A stretch of DNA of 64,000 bases from Acorus gramineus (Eukaryota > Streptophyta > Magnoliopsida > Acorales > Acoraceae). Below are positions 11,870 through 25,300 of this stretch, one piece after another (positions within the stretch are counted from its first letter, which is position 1; each line of letters opens with the position of its first letter). Position numbers and translations under genes: made by a program. Below the pieces are notes generated by a model, which worked only from the letters and a program-made list of their open reading frames with translations, was not told where the DNA came from and did no database searches. The stretch spans positions 620,001-684,000 of the forward strand of contig JAUJYN010000034.1 of assembly GCA_030737835.1 (NCBI GenBank), given 5' to 3'.

Positions 11870-13010
11870 CCTCTTACCCGCCTCACTCGGAAGGATGTTC
11901 GGTTCGAGTGGTCCCCTGCTTGCGAGGAGAGCTTCCAGGAGCTGAAGCGAAGGCTCACCTCAGCGCCAGTTCTTACCCTTCCGTCTGGGAGTGGTGGGTT
12001 CGCAGTTTACACAGATGCCTCGTAGTTGGGTGTGGGTTGCGTCCTGATGCAGCACGGTAAGGTGGTGGCTTACGCGTCTCGTCAGTTGAAGCCCCATGAG
12101 CAGAATTACCCCACCCATGACCTTGAGTTGGCGGCGATTATCTTTGCGCTGAAGATGTGGAGGCATTACCTCTATGCAGAGGAGTTCGAGCTCTTTACCG
12201 ATCATAAGAGCTTGACATATCTGCAGTCCCAGCCGGAGCTCAACATGCGTCAGAGACGTTGGGTTGAGTTCCTGACGGACTATGATTGTGACATCGCTTA
12301 CCATCCGGGTAAGGCGAATGTCGTTGCAGATGCGCTCAGTAGGCAGCCCTTGGGCATGGCCGCCCATATGGCTGTCCGTCGTTGGAGGCTTCTGGAGGAG
12401 GCCGCTTGCTGGATCAGCGTTCGAGAGACTCCTGCTGGTGGCTTTTTGGCCAGGCTGGTGGTGCAGCCAGTCCTTCTCGACGATATCCACACGGCTCAGG
12501 CACAGGATCCACATTTTATAGTCCTCTCTGAAGGCGTCGCCCGGGGCGAGCGTCCAGACTACCAGATTCGCGCGGATGGGATCCTGCGATTCAGAGGCCG
12601 AGTGTGCATTCCCGACGACGCAGAGCTGAAGCGGAAGATTCTGGACGAGGCCCATCGCTCAAGGTACACAGTGCACCCTGGTGGCACGAAGATGTACAGG
12701 GGCCTTCGTCGCGGCTACTGGTGGCGCGGGATGAAGACGGATATTGCCCGTTTCGTTGCCCGATGCCTAGTATGCCAGCAGGTGAAGTCGGAGCATCAGC
12801 GCCCTGCGGGGAAGCTGCAGTCCATTGAGATCCCTCAGTGGAAGTGGGAGCAGATCACCATGGACTTCGTCTCGGGTTTGCCGAGGTCACGTTCGGGTCA
12901 CGATGCCATCTGGGTGATCGTCGACCGGCTGACGAAGTCTGCTCATTTCCTCCCCATCTGACTCACCGATTCTCTGGACACCCTGGCGCAGTTATTTGTC
13001 TCTGAGATTG
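11870..13010 (+). pseudogene. RT end, RNase H and integrase N-terminal part of element Y
   Basis: Visible are [14 protein letters not shown] (end of reverse transcriptase), RNase H with [19 protein letters not shown] and [11 protein letters not shown] (about 12075-12225) and [14 protein letters not shown] (12303-12344). Then comes the integrase zinc region ([23 protein letters not shown]; 12673-12780) and the start of the integrase core ([24 protein letters not shown]; 12859-12955). RNase H removes template RNA and integrase inserts the DNA copy. The frame is broken and is also interrupted by LTR D. Confidence 0.85.
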
Positions 13011-13549
13011 TGTCACACCCCGGGCGTCCCCGGTACGCGGCAAGTGTATATAAAATATCAGAATCTACACAGGAGGTCAATAATATATCATACACAAGCA
13101 ACCAGAATGACACACAGACAACAAAAGCAGGGCTGACATGATATATACACCAAATGCGGATAACTAAAGACTGAATCTGTAATCAAAACACACTACAGAC
13201 TCCATACATAATCACATGTCCTGTGAGAGCCAATATACATACAAAGACATCCAAATACAACACAAACGCGTGCCCAAGCACGGAAAATAATACATACTGG
13301 TACAAGGGATGCTGATAGTCTCAGAAACTCGCGGGACGTGGCGCTACTCCGCTACTGATGAAGTCCCTCGGGGAGCTCCTCCTCTGGATCCGACTCAGAT
13401 GACACTGAAGAGAAAATATTGTGCGAGGGGTGAGCCACACGCTCAGTGAACGGCACAACCCATGCATCACAGACAATATTGACCACAACCAGATAATCTT
13501 TATAATCCACAATCATACTGCCCAAGCCATAAAATGATAACAACTCCGC

Positions 13550-13940
13550 AATCTAGTGGGTCGCTATCGCCAACCCACTACACCCTCACCCTCACCCTCA
13601 ATGGGTGACCAAGGATATTGGGACTAACTGCACAGAACCAGCGGGTCGCTTCCGCCAACCCGCCACAAATAACAACAATTCCTCAAACTAGTGGGTCGCT
13701 AAGGCCAACCCACTACACCCTCACCCTCACCCTCAATGGGTGACCAAGGATATTGGGACTAATCAACACAAAGCCAGCGGGTGGTTTCCGCCAACCCGCT
13801 ACACCCTCACCCTCACCCCTCAAGGGGTGACCAAGGATATTGGGACTGACAATCATCCATAGACAAATCCAGCGGGTCGCTCATCGCCAACCCACTACAC
13901 CCTCACCCTCACCCTCAACAGGTGACATAGGCTCTTGGGA
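13550..13940 (-). repeat. Minisatellite inside LTR D, about five units
   Basis: Units contain ACACCCTCACCCTCACCCTC, a GGGTGAC and GATATTGGGACT. This is the minus-strand form of the variable repeat in LTR A; unit ends are less uniform than there. Confidence 0.85.
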
Positions 13941-16493
13941 CTGACTAGGCTGTTGGTCACCCTTGGTCCACCGATAGTCTCTCCCCACTCCGTAGGTCGT
14001 TTGGCCACTCCCACGTTCAGCACAGTCCTTCTACTAAATCAGGAGGCGCCTACTACTGGGAGCCCCTGCACGGGACAACCTGTCTAACGCTGAGGTAGTC
14101 TCTACACGGATCCAACGAAGGGAACAGAACAGCCTATCCATCGCATATGATCCACTCGGATCCGCAGACAACACATCATAACAACACTACTGTTCTGAAT
14201 TCCTCAGAACCCACCAGGGCGCATAACTACGATGCGGGGAACATGCATAAGGTTATAACAAGGGTGGAATATCATTGGGGAAAGAAACTCGGGAGGGCAG
14301 CGTGAGTTCCCGTTATAGGACACCCCGACAACCAAACAAGGAACACGGTGTACCCTAACCCGGGTCTCACCGCTGTCCTCGCAAGGCCCTCCCCTATAAT
14401 ATTCACTATAACATGCAATTTAACAAATACTAGCATTTAATTTAATAAATAAACTAGTAGGGCACATGCATCGGTCGGGCTTCCTAACATGGAACCAGGG
14501 GACATGCTGCATGGCTCATACACATATCCTAAGGGTGCAAGTCCCTAACATGCAAAGTCTAGGGTAACATGCATTCTACAATTAAATCATGCTCGCATGA
14601 TATACATATTACACATGCCAATATCTATCCATGGTGCCCCAGGAGAGGTCGGTATACGCCCAAGTGCGTATAACACCTCTCTACTGGGTTGGATTGTCCC
14701 ACTCACCAGAGATCGGGGTCGTCGCGCGACCGTCCGTCTAGATCTGCAAGACAGACATTCAATATGGTGAGAACAAAACATAAATACACAAAAATACATC
14801 TAAAATACCTTACACTCGGACAAACGTACATACGGCCCGTACGCACGCGTATCCAAGCATCCCGACTCACTCCCGAGCCCACCGGGCAACCGCACGCACG
14901 GCCACCCGCCTCGGGCGCACCGCCGAGCCCCGGCCCGCGCGCCCGGACAGCCTGCCGAGCATCAGCCCGCAAGCCCCGTACACACTGCACGCCCGAGCGC
15001 ACGCACGCGCACGCCCGTGCGCACCGCGCGTCCGGCCCTGGGTGCACCCGCACGCACCGCGCCCCCGCGCAGCGCCCGCACGCACCCCCCGCCTGCACTG
15101 CGCCCCAGCGTAGCGCCCAGCACTCCCTGCCGCACGCCCGAGTGCCCTGCGCCCCACGCGCAACACCCGCGCGCGCCCCGCGCACACCCCGCGAGCACGC
15201 CGCACGCCCCGCACGCCCAGCGCCTCGCCCCGCGCGCACCGCCAGCTCCGCCCCCCACGCGCACCCCGCGCGCACCGTCGGCTCCGCCCCGCGCGCACCC
15301 CGCGCGACCACCAGCCGCCTCGCCGCGCCCCGCGCGCACCCCGCGCGCACCCTGCACGACGCCCCGCAGCGGTGCCCAGCGCCCCAGCACCCTCGGCCAG
15401 CACCCGGTACCCGCGACCCAGCGCCCAGCACCCGGGACCCTCACCCAGCGTCCACGCGCACGCCCGCGCATCACGCGCCCAGCGCGCCTGGCAGCACGCG
15501 CCCAGCGCGCCTGCCAGCCTGCCTGCGCTGCTGCCCGCGTTGCCTGCCTGCGCGCGTCGCCGAGTGGCCCGAGCACCGCTCCCCTGCACGCCCGGGGCAC
15601 TGCCCGCCTGATACCCGAGCACCTCTGCCCTGCTCGCCTGCTCGCCCAGCCTGCTCGCCAGGCCTGCCAGCGCGCACAGCCCAGCTAGCCTACCCGCACG
15701 CATCTCCCTGCACCCCCCGAGCGCAAGCCCGCGCGCGCACCCGCGCGCACGCGCTCGCGCGCCCAGCAAACTGGTGCACCTGCTCCCAGCCTACCCGAGC
15801 TAACCCCGCCAGCCTGCCCAGCGCGCACGCCCAGCCCTGCTGGCCTCCAGCGCCAGTCGAGCGCCCGCACGCCCAGCCCTGCTGGCCCCCAGCACCGCCC
15901 GAGCGCACGCACGCGTGCACGCCCGCGCGCACGCGCGCGCGCATCCGCGCCAGCCACCTGCGCCAGCACCACCCTGCGCTGCTGCCCTGCCCGAGACAGC
16001 AGCCCGCCAGCCCGAGCTGCAAGCCTGCCAGCCCGAGCTCCTCTACCAACCACCTCCGACCACCACCACAGCCTCCGACCACCTCCCACAGCCTCCGACG
16101 GCCACCCACCGCCGCCAACCCCCACCCAACCCCATTTCCACCTTCCTAGCATACATCTAAGCAAGAAAGAGGGGAAAAAGAGGCTTACCAAGGGGAGGAA
16201 AGGAAATCCGGTTGCTCTCCGCGCACCGAAACCTCTCCCAAAAGGTTTCCAACGCCCCGATCTACCTCCACCACCGAGATGGCTCAAATCAGGGACGAAG
16301 AGAGGGCGGACGGACGGGCAAAACTTGCCGGAATTGGGATTTGAAACCACCGGGACCCGATCTACACTTCCTAGGTTTTAACTTTTAAGCTTTGAGGGGT
16401 CTAAGGGCCTCAAATGGAAGAAAAACGGAGGAGAGGAGAGAGAGGGCTCAAGGTAGGAGATGATGAATAGTGCCAGGATATTTTTAGATTCCA

Positions 16494-16501
16494 CTTATAT
16501 A
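16494..16501 (-). promoter_or_regulatory. TATA-like box of LTR D
   Basis: Minus-strand TATATAAG about 265 bp into the LTR, followed by CACTATTCATCATC, a string also found near the equivalent site in LTRs E and K. A start of transcription just downstream is inferred. Confidence 0.45.
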
Positions 16502-16765
16502 GCGGGCGACTTAAAATACCCGGATACGCCCCGGAACTGTGAAATTTTGGAAACGTTACCGGAATTCAACAAAATTTTCGTGAGAGGCTTAAAATGGCAC
16601 CAGGACACCAAATATGCAGTTAGATTTCCAATCGGAGTCCTCTAACTCAGGACGATAGCTAACAGTCCAAAAATTAGCGGTACCGATCGAAAACCGAAAA
16701 AAAATGAAAAACTGCCAGGACGCTCCAACGGTTACAAGCAGGCTAAAAGTGACACATATATAACA

Positions 16766-17663
16766 GATTGTCCGTCTCCATGGCACTCCAGTCAGCATCA
16801 TTTCTGATCGAGACGCGCGTTTTACTTCGAGGTTCTGGCGTAGCCTCCAGCACGCCCTTGGTACGAACCTCCATTTCAGTACAGTGTTTCATCCGCAGAC
16901 GGACGGCCAGTCGGAGAGGACGATCCAGACTCTTGAGGACATGTTGCGGGCCTGTGTTCTCGATTTTGGGGGCAGTTGGGAGAGGCACCTTCCGTTGGTG
17001 GAGTTTGCCTACAACAACAGCTACCACTCGAGCATCCGGATGGCTCCTTACGAGGCACTTTATGGCCGCAGCTGCAGGTCCCCCCTGTGTTGGGACGAGG
17101 TCGGAGAGCGCCAGTTGGAGGGACCAGAGATCGTTCACCAGACCTCAGAGATGGTGAAGACGATTCGCGAGCGTATCCGAGTCGCTCAGAGTCGTCAGAA
17201 GTGCTACGCCGACCGTCGTCGCCGTGAGCTCACCTTCGAGGTTGGTGACCATGTGTTCTTGAAGGTGTCCCCGATGAAAGGCATCTTCCGATTCGGTGTG
17301 CGGGGCAAGCTGAGTCTGCGTTTCATTGGGCCGTTCCTCATCCTCGAGCGAGTTGGAGAGGTGGCCTATCGCATAGCTCTGCCCCCACAGTTGGCTCAGG
17401 CCCATGACATCTTCCATGTCTCGCAGCTGAGGCGCTATGTCCACGATCCTGCTCACGTCATCCCGTTCGAGCCGCTCGTCTTCGAGCTGGACTTGTCTTT
17501 CGTTGAGCAGCCGATTGAGATCCTGGACCGCCGCGAGAAGAGGCTCCGCACCAAGACCGTCCAGCTGGTCAAGGTGCGATGGCAGCACCGTTCCGGTGCC
17601 GAGGCCACTTGGGAGCTTGAGGACGCCATGTGTGACGCGTATCCGCATCTTTTCCCTTCTTAG
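16766..17663 (+). pseudogene. Integrase core/C-terminal part and chromodomain of element Y
   Basis: After solo LTR D the integrase resumes. The frame from 16884 gives [14 protein letters not shown], the core helix [11 protein letters not shown] and [14 protein letters not shown], then the GPF/Y-like module ([21 protein letters not shown] with [12 protein letters not shown]). It ends in a chromodomain ([32 protein letters not shown]). A chromodomain after integrase defines chromoviruses and is thought to guide insertion to marked heterochromatin. The stop at 17663 is the natural end, 48 bp before the 3' LTR. Confidence 0.88.
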
Positions 17664-17697
17664 ATGTTCTTGTATTTATTTTGAGGACAAAATTTCC

Positions 17698-17710
17698 TAA
17701 GGGGGGGAGA
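17698..17710 (+). promoter_or_regulatory. Polypurine tract of element Y
   Basis: TAAGGGGGGGAGA, one base before the 3' LTR start at 17712, preceded by GAGGACAAAATTTCC. Element X has nearly the same string before LTR L. It primes plus-strand DNA synthesis. Confidence 0.9.
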
Positions 17711-17711
17711 A

Positions 17712-20700
17712 TGTTATATATGTGTCACTTTTTGCCTGCTGGTAACCATTGGAGCATTTTGGCAGTTTTTGAGTTTTTTTCGTTTTTCGATCGGAACCGC
17801 AAAATTTTGGACTGTTAGCTATCGTTCTGTGTTTGAGGATTCCGATTGAAAATCTAACTGCGTATTATGTGTCCTGGTGCCATTCTAAGCCACTCACGAA
17901 AATTTCATCGAATTCCGGTACATTTCAAAATTTCGTAGTTCCGTGGCGTATCCGGGTTTTGACCGAGCGAGAAGTCATTGGGAGAGTTGACTCGGTCAAA
18001 GTGGGCCCATGACTTGGTCAACCCTTTTTGTTTTTTTGTGTGGTTGGGTTGACCCAAGTCAAACCCACTTAAACCCCCCCCCCCTAACCTCTCTTAGCCC
18101 TAATTAAGTTTGGTTAACCCTAATTAAGTGGGGTTTGACTTATTTAAAGAAAGCTAAAAGGTTGCCTAGCACTATTCATCATCTTCTCAAATTGCTTTCT
18201 CTCTCTCCCCTCTCTCTTTTTCTTAGATTTGACCTAGCTAGGGTGCCCAAACCTTAAAACTCAAAGCATAGAAAGGGTAGATCCGGTCCCGATCTACACC
18301 CCGGTGCTTTCAAATCCGAATTCCGGCGTGTCTTGCCCTCTCTCCCACCCTCTCTTCTCCTCAGATTTGAGCCCTTTCGGAGGTGGGAAGGGGTCTTGGT
18401 GGTGGAGGTCTTTGGGGAGGTGTTTCGGTGCGCGGAGAGCAACCGAACTTCCCCTCCTTCCCTTGGTAAGCTCTTTTTCCTTCTTTTTTTGGCTTAGATG
18501 CTTGTTAGGAGGGTGGTTTTGAGGTTGGGTGGTGGTCGGCGGCTGTGGGTGGCTGTCGGTGGTGGTTGGGGGCGGTCGGAGGCCAATGGTGGCCGGTGGT
18601 TGGTGGTAGAGGTGCTCGGACAGGGTGGTGGTCTGTCCTAGGCAGGATGGCAGCAGGCAGGCGCAGCAGGCAGCGCGCAGGCGTGCAGTGGCAGGGCGCG
18701 CGCGCGCGTGCGCGTGGACGTGCGCGCGGGCATGCGCTCTGGTGGCGCTAGGCATGGGCGTGCTGGCTGCGTTTGCTGCTGGGCGTGCTGGGTGGGTGAG
18801 GGCGCTAGGCGCTGGGCGTTGGGGCGCTGGGCGCTGAGCACTGTGCAGGAGCATGCGCGTGGGGCACTGGGCAGAGGCACAGGCGTGCGCGAGGTGAGGT
18901 GAGCAGTGGGTGCGAGCGGACAGATGCGCGTGGGGGGCGCTGCGCTGGGGCGCACTGCGCGCGGGTGCACCGGTGCGGGGCTGGTCAAGCGGATGGTGCG
19001 AGTGGGTGATGCACGCGGGGTGCGCGGGGGGCGAGGCTGGTGGTGCGCGCGGAGTGCGCGCGGGTCGAGGCGCTGGACGCGGGGCGTGCGGTCTGCGCAC
19101 GGGCTGCCGCGATGGGGCGCAGTGGGCACGCGGTGCACTCGGGGCACTCGGCAGCATGTCCAGGCGTGCGGGCAGGGGCCCGGCGGTGCGCCTGGGTGCG
19201 CGGGCTGAGGCGCGGTGGTGCATCCGGGGGCGGGTGGCCGTGCGGGTGGTTGCCGGGGGTGCGGGAGTGAGTCGGGGTGCTCGGGCTAGCGTGCGTACAG
19301 GCCGTATGCACGTTTGCCCGAGTGTTGGGTATTTAATTGTGTATTTTGTGTATTTTGTGGTATTTGTGGATTTTAACTCACCGGGTTATTACCCTGTCTT
19401 GCAGATTTTGACGGACGGTCGCGCGACGACCCGATTACCGGTGAGTGGGACAACCCAACCCAGTTGGGAGGCGCTACATGCACTTGGGCGTGTACCGTCC
19501 TCCCCTGGGGCACATAGTTAATATTAACTGTTATATTGTAATCCATGCAAGCATGACTAATGTGTAGAATGCATGCCACCCTAGACTTGTATGTTAGGGA
19601 CTTGCACCCTTAGGATATGTGCATGAGCCGTGCATCCTGTCACCTCGTTATCATGTTAGGAAAGCCTCGACCTATGCATGCGTCCTATTAGTTTGATTTA
19701 TTTACTTAAATGCAAGCTTGTGATATTGTTAGCATGCCTTGGGGAATATAAGGGGGCCTTGCGAGGTAAACATTGAGACCCGGGCTAGGGTACTCCGTGT
19801 TCCTTGTTTGGTTGGCGGGATGTCCTATATCGGGACCTCAGGTTGCCCTCCCAAGGTCTCTTTTCCTCATTTTTATCTTATGTATTCCCCGCATCTTGGT
19901 TATGCACGCTGGAGGAATTCTGAAGAATTCAAGACATTAGAGTTGTAGAGATGTGTTGTCAGCGGATCCGAGTGGATCATATGCGATGGATAGGCTGTTC
20001 TGTTCCCTTCATTGGATCCGTGTAGAGACTACCTCAGCGTTAGAAAGGTCGTCCCGTGCAGGGGCTCCCATTAGTAGGCACCTCCTGATTTGGTAGATGG
20101 ACTGTGCTGAATGTGGGAGTGGCCAAACGACCTACGGAGTGGGGAGAGACTATCGGTGGACCAAGGGTGACCAACAGCCTAGTCAGTCCCAAGAGCCTAT
20201 TTCACCTATTGAGGGGTGAGGGTGAGGGTGTTGTGGGCCGGCGATGTGGCGACCCACTAAATTGTGTAAGGATGATTATCAGCCTATTAAGTCCCAACAT
20301 CCTTTGTCACCTATTGAGGGGTGAGGGTGAGGGTGAGGGTGAGGGTATGGTGGTTCGGCGATGTAACGAACCCCCGGATTTGTGTTGTTTATGCCACTTT
20401 GAGGCTTTTGCTGATAAATTGTGGTTAATATAAACTGTGATGCATGGGTTGTGCTATTCACTGAGCGTGTTGGTCACCCCTCGCTTAATTATTTTCTCCA
20501 GTGATTACCGAGGCGGACTTGAAGGAGGAGCTTCCCGAGCGACTACACCAGTAGCGGAGTAGCGCCACGTCCCTCGAGTTTTGAGGCCATCAGCATCCTT
20601 CCTTTTGATTGTATGTATATATTTCTGTGCTTGGGCACCTAGTATGGATTGTATTTGGATGTATTGTGGATATATTGGCTCTCACAGGACATATGATTAT

Positions 20701-20904
20701 GTATCGAGTCTGTAAAGTGTTGTTGATTTACAGATTCAGTCTTTTTAGCTTCCGCATTTCTGTGTATACATCATGTCAGTCTCTTTGTTGTCTGTGTTGT
20801 CTTTTTATCTGTTGTTTATGGTATATTATTGATCTCCTGTATTGACTGCTGATATCATGTATACCCTTGCCGCGTCCCGGGGACGGCTGCCCTGGGGCGT
20901 GACA
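17712..20904 (+). mobile_element. LTR E, 3' LTR of element Y
   Basis: Starts TGTTATATATGTGTCAC and ends CTGGGGCGTGACA, 3193 bp. It contains a TATA-like TATTTAAAG (18141-18149), donor-like GTAAG (18466-18470), a CpG-dense block (about 18640-19310), the 36-nt cassette (19405-19440), two minisatellite units (about 20180-20345), the CACTGAGC block, and an acceptor-like TCTCCAG ending at 20501. That site is followed by a short frame with EELPE ending at TAG (20552-20554). It belongs to the same subfamily as LTRs A and P. Confidence 0.93.
18141..18149 (+). promoter_or_regulatory. TATA-like box of LTR E
   Basis: TATTTAAAG about 430 bp into the LTR, followed by CACTATTCATCATCTTCTC as in LTRs D and K. 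It lies further from the LTR start than in D because E carries an extra GTTGACC-rich stretch. Confidence 0.4.
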
Positions 20905-21629
20905 GTTGTAGATAATCTTCTTGGTTTTCCAATGGATTTTGAATTGTGCAATTCGGAGCTATATTGTGTAAGTGATGGTTGTTCTAGTGAAGCCTGTCCA
21001 AAATTTCTATTCAGGGACGATTTGGTCCTTTGAACCACTTTTGGCTATATAATGCCCAACCCCCCAAATGTCTCTTCTCTCACTCTCTTTGGTCCAGCCC
21101 TCTTGACTTTGTTTGGTGGAGTTTTAGAAGGGGAAGATGATGGAGAAGTGCTAGGAAGAGCAAAGAAGAGAAGGTGTGTGCCATTGTTGTTGTCTCTTCC
21201 CTCTCCTCCTCCTATAGCTCCCCCCTCCCCCTCATGTTATTCATGGATCCTTCCTCCCCTCTGGTTCAGCAAGAAGAAGAGAAATGAAGGCTGAAGTGGT
21301 GGTGGTGGTCGAGGTGGTCATGGGCGTGCTTGCGAGCTCCCACATCTCCCTCTTCCCTCCCCCTTCTCTTGGTAAGCTTTCCCCTCTTCTTTTTTTGTTT
21401 TTTTCTGCACATTGGGTGTGTTGGGAGGTAGTGCATGCTAAGTGTTTGTGTTTTGGTTTGTGTGTGCTTGGTTGTTTGGGTGTAGAGGTGTCGGTGTGCC
21501 CGTGTGCATGCTGCCCTGTGTGTGTTGCCTGTGCCCAGCATGCCTTGTCTGCTGCCCTGCCAGCACCAGCACTCATGCCCAGCAGCTGTGCACAGCGTGC
21601 CTAGCGGCTGTGCCCAGCTTGCCCTGCCA

Positions 21630-21860
21630 GCACCTGCGTCTGTGCCCAGGGTCCCCTGCGGTGTGCCCTGTGACTGTGCCCAGTGCATCCTGTGACGTTC
21701 CCTGCGATTGTGCCCAGTGCGTCCTGCGACGTTCCCTGCGACTGTGCCCAGTGCGCCCAGCAACTGTGCCCGGTGCATCCTGCGATGTTCCCTGCGACTG
21801 TGCCCAGCGCGTCCTGCGACTGTGCCCAGCGCGTCCTGCGACTGCGCCCAGTGCGCCTTG
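21630..21860 (+). repeat. Minisatellite of about 34-bp units inside LTR G
   Basis: Units combine TGTGCCCAGTGCGTCCTGCG and ACGTTCCCTGCGAC; roughly six partly degenerate copies. It fills the place taken by CpG-dense DNA in other LTRs, between GTAAG at 21372 and GTGAGT at 21976. Confidence 0.8.
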
Positions 21861-22326
21861 CCCTGCCTGTGCATCCCGGGTGCTGCCCCGTGTGTGCGTG
21901 CCTCCCCCTGCATGCGTGCTGCCCCGCTTGCCCTGCTCGCGTGCTGCCTCGCGATGCGCGATGACCCGGGTATCGGTGAGTGGTTCGATCCAACCCTTCG
22001 GAAAGCCCTCGATACACGTAGTCGTGCATCGCGCATCCATGGGGCATCTTTGCACCCTAAATATGCTAGATATTTGCATGCTAGGCTTGTATATCTCGTA
22101 TATTGCGTAGAACCCCCTTTTCTACCATATACTTGCCTATGTATCATATTCATGTGTAAATTATTATGTATACATGCGCCCTTCATGTATGAGCATGTGT
22201 GATGTGTGTTTTCATGAATATATAGAATAAGAATGCCTTAGGTAGTCCCTATGAGTAATATTAAAATATTAATTGGAATATCCAACATGATTAAGTCTGG
22301 GTTAATAACAAGCACATGCCTAATTT

Positions 22327-25300
22327 TGTTATGTCTGTGTCATTTGGAGCCTTATTTTTTAATCGGAGTCGCTTAAATTTTGGCTTTTAGCTACCTACGG
22401 GAGTTGAAGTGCTCTGATTGAAAATTTGGCTACATAATTTTTCTCCTAGAAGTTATGCATTTCCGATTTGGTATTTGGATTTAATTTTGTTAATATCCAA
22501 GATGAAGAGGTTTAAATATGATTTTATCATGAGATGCTCAGTTTTGAGTTAGCTTTCATACAAAAGTGGAATTAGATCAACTGGATTCATGTAGTAAAAG
22601 TTATGGGTATTTTTCCAAGTACACCCCCGGGATGAGAAAATTCTGGCAGCAGCCCTGTTCAATGTTTAGCTCCGATTTCGGAATAGCTGGAGGGATTATT
22701 TGATCCTGGCATAAACATGAACGTTGTAGATAATCTTCTTGGCGTTCCAAAGGATTTTGAATTGTGCAATTCAGAGCTATATCGTGGAAGTTATGGCTGT
22801 TCTAGTGAAGCCCGTCCAGAATTTCTAGTCAGGGACGATTTGGTCTTGTCCCCCCCCCCCCCCCACCAACTCACTTTAATTCCATTTAAAGCCCCCTTTG
22901 TGTGGAAACCTCTCACTCTCTCTCACTCTCGTCTCCCTCTCCCTCTCTGTTTATTTTCTGGTGTGTGTGTTGTTAATGGAGGAAAAGATGAAGAAGAAGC
23001 ACAAGAAAAAGTGAGAAAGAGTGAGTATGTGTTGTTGTTGTTGTTGTTGTTGTTGTTAATGTTGTTTCTCTTCTCTCTATCCCCTTCTCATGCCCCCTTT
23101 GCACCCCTGTTTTCTGCCATGAAGGGCTTGAGGAGATGCTGATGAGGTGGTGGTAGTGGTGGTGGTGGTTGAGGTGGTCGTGGGTGTGTCGAGAACCCCG
23201 CATCTCCCCATTTCCCTCCCCCTATTTTGGTAAGGCAGCACTCTGTATTTTAAAGATCTCAGTGAATCTAGTATTTAGAGGCACATTTTTAGGATTATGT
23301 CTTCATATGATATGATAATCTATGTGTCTAGTTGTTATATATCAAAGGTGGGGTCATTATGATATTTGTGGTGTGAGTTAGGACATGTTTTGCATGGCCT
23401 GTCCAGATTCACGTAGGAATTGACCTGCTTCTGGAAATAATTTGTTTCGGGCTTGTAGAGGCAAAATTAGGTTCTAATGTCTGCATGGATTATGATCCCA
23501 GCATATCAGAGAATGTGCATGATTTATTTCATAATTTTTGAAAGTGTATTGGGTGCTGTGGAGATCAATTAGTAGGTCTGGTTGCAGCAGGTTTGGCAGT
23601 TTTGCTCGGTTGTGTGTCAAGGAGTTGTTTGCATGTGTCTTGTGTGATAATATGGAAGTATCAGGAGTTAGGGTCTTCATGAAGTAGGCTTATATGTGTG
23701 ATAGGAGGTTCCATATTTAATTGTGGATCATTGGTTGTGTTTTGCAGATCTCGTAGACCGGACGCGCGGCGATCCGGGTTGCGGTGAGTGGTTTGATCCA
23801 ACCCCTCGAGATGCGCTCGACGCGCGTAGTCATGCGTCGCGCATCGATGGGGCACCCTAGCTATACTACTTGTGTAGATAAGTAGTATGGCCATGCTTAA
23901 ACTGTATTATGTTAGATATCTTGCATGCTAGGCTTATATTGCATGTATTGTATCCATGTATGAATGACTGTAATGTGTATGGATGTATAGAATAGGGCAT
24001 GCCTTAGATAGTATTGTAATACTACTCCCACCATATTAATTGGAATATCCAACATGATTAAGTCTGGGTTAATAACGAGCACATGCCTAATATTCCTTTG
24101 CGATAAGACTCGAGGGTGTGGTGTAGTTGTTGCGCCCATGCTAATGGGGCAAAGCTATGACCAACTTCAAGAGATGATAATCTCTCTCTCGCTCTCTCCC
24201 TCTGCACGAACTGAGTAAGTAGATGCGATTTCCTACTCGACTGAGGTTCGTTTGGAATATTGGCATGCACCTGTTAGTGCGCGAGATCGCGCTTGTCCCT
24301 TCCCTTTTAAGTTGGTGATATCCAACGCATGCTTAAGTTATGCCTTGTGTGCTTATATGATTAATGGCCATGTATGCATGTTTAAGTGGGCAATACCATG
24401 TATGCAGGTTGTATGATTTGTTGTTTATGATGTAAATCCATGTTAGGGGTTACCCTTATAGTCAATTATTAGATGATTGTGCATATGGTTCATGCACATA
24501 GCTATGATATGATTCTCCTGTTATATATATGCACATGTTAAAACTAATTAGGCCTATCTGAAATAGGCATGGGTACGACCCACTGTCGGGATGTACCTCA
24601 TTAGTTAGTGCGCGAGCGATGTAATCGCCCTTGCATCCGTGTGATGGAGTTGAATTGAATTCAGGAGAATTCATTTGTTGTATCAGTTTTGTTAAACCGG
24701 TAGCTTTGGCATTAAGTTAGGCCTACCCGTGCTAGGCGCGTATATGAACCGCCTGTTGGGTTATATGCCTTGGGCTTATTTCTGCGTGAGAGCAGAGGTA
24801 ACCCCTCACGTCTGAGCGATGCACTCGTGTGGGAGTCCAAGAGTATTTGTTATCATCGATATGTGATTATCGAGCGTAGTTGAATTTCCCATAGGGTTCG
24901 CTTTGCGAACGTGGGTCCCGACATCGTCGTGCGTCGAACACCCCAGCTCGAAGCTGTATTGTTTGGGTGCTACCACTTGTAGGTGCTATTGATGCGTATC
25001 ACGGTACGCATCTGGCTGATGTACCGATCGTGGAAGGCCGACAAGTAGAGGCTATGCGGGAGAGGGCTACCAGATGATTTTTGCGCATGGAATCGTTCTC
25101 CCCTTCTTCGGATCCGCATTGAAGCTACCCGATGTTAAAGCTGTCCTGACAGAGGGCTCCCACCTGTAGGTACTACCGATGCGTTCGGCAGATGTACTGA
25201 TCATGGGAGTATACCAGGTAGAGGCTACTCGGGAGAGGGCTATCGGATGACGAAGGGTGTAGAACAAAAGGTTTTCTTCCAACAGTCTTGTGTCACCCTT

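Larger units (their letters stand above)
13011..16765 (-). mobile_element. LTR D, solo LTR with GATTG target duplication
   Basis: Begins TGTCACACCCC and ends ATATATAACA: a minus-strand LTR of 3755 bp. GATTG occurs at 13006-13010 and 16766-16770, a perfect duplication, so this is a complete solo LTR. It sits inside the Y integrase. It holds a minisatellite (about 13550-13940), a 37-nt form of the cassette (14707-14743), a very long CpG-dense block (about 14820-15960), donor-like GTAAG on the minus strand at 16184-16188, and a TATA-like site at 16494-16501. The long proline/arginine-rich open frames in the CpG block look like composition artefacts. Confidence 0.95.
11870..20904 (+). mobile_element. 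Element Y: 3' half of a Tekay/Del-like chromovirus
   Basis: It holds the end of reverse transcriptase, RNase H, integrase, chromodomain, purine tract and 3' LTR E, interrupted by solo LTR D. LTR E differs from LTR C upstream and sits inside LTR G: the sequence after it (GTTGTAGATAATC from 20905) continues the G subfamily, as at 22726 and 26971. So Y inserted into LTR G, and its left half is no longer present. The coding is broken in a few places besides the D insertion. Confidence 0.75.

Noticed and set aside
14689-16149. A 486-codon open frame rich in Pro, Ala and Arg, and similar long frames in several other GC blocks
   Set aside because: Long frames occur on both strands and in several phases of the same DNA, as expected where stop codons are rare in CpG-dense sequence. 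They have no domain, and lie in solo or host LTRs, not in gag-pol.
20217-20345. GGGTGA runs resembling telomere repeats
   Set aside because: The unit is GGGTGA, not the plant telomere TTTAGGG, occurs in short runs, and always sits at the same position in LTRs.
10243-20904. A single LTR element bounded by LTRs C and E
   Set aside because: C and E belong to different subfamilies and C matches LTR L instead. E lies in LTR G. They are ends of two different elements.
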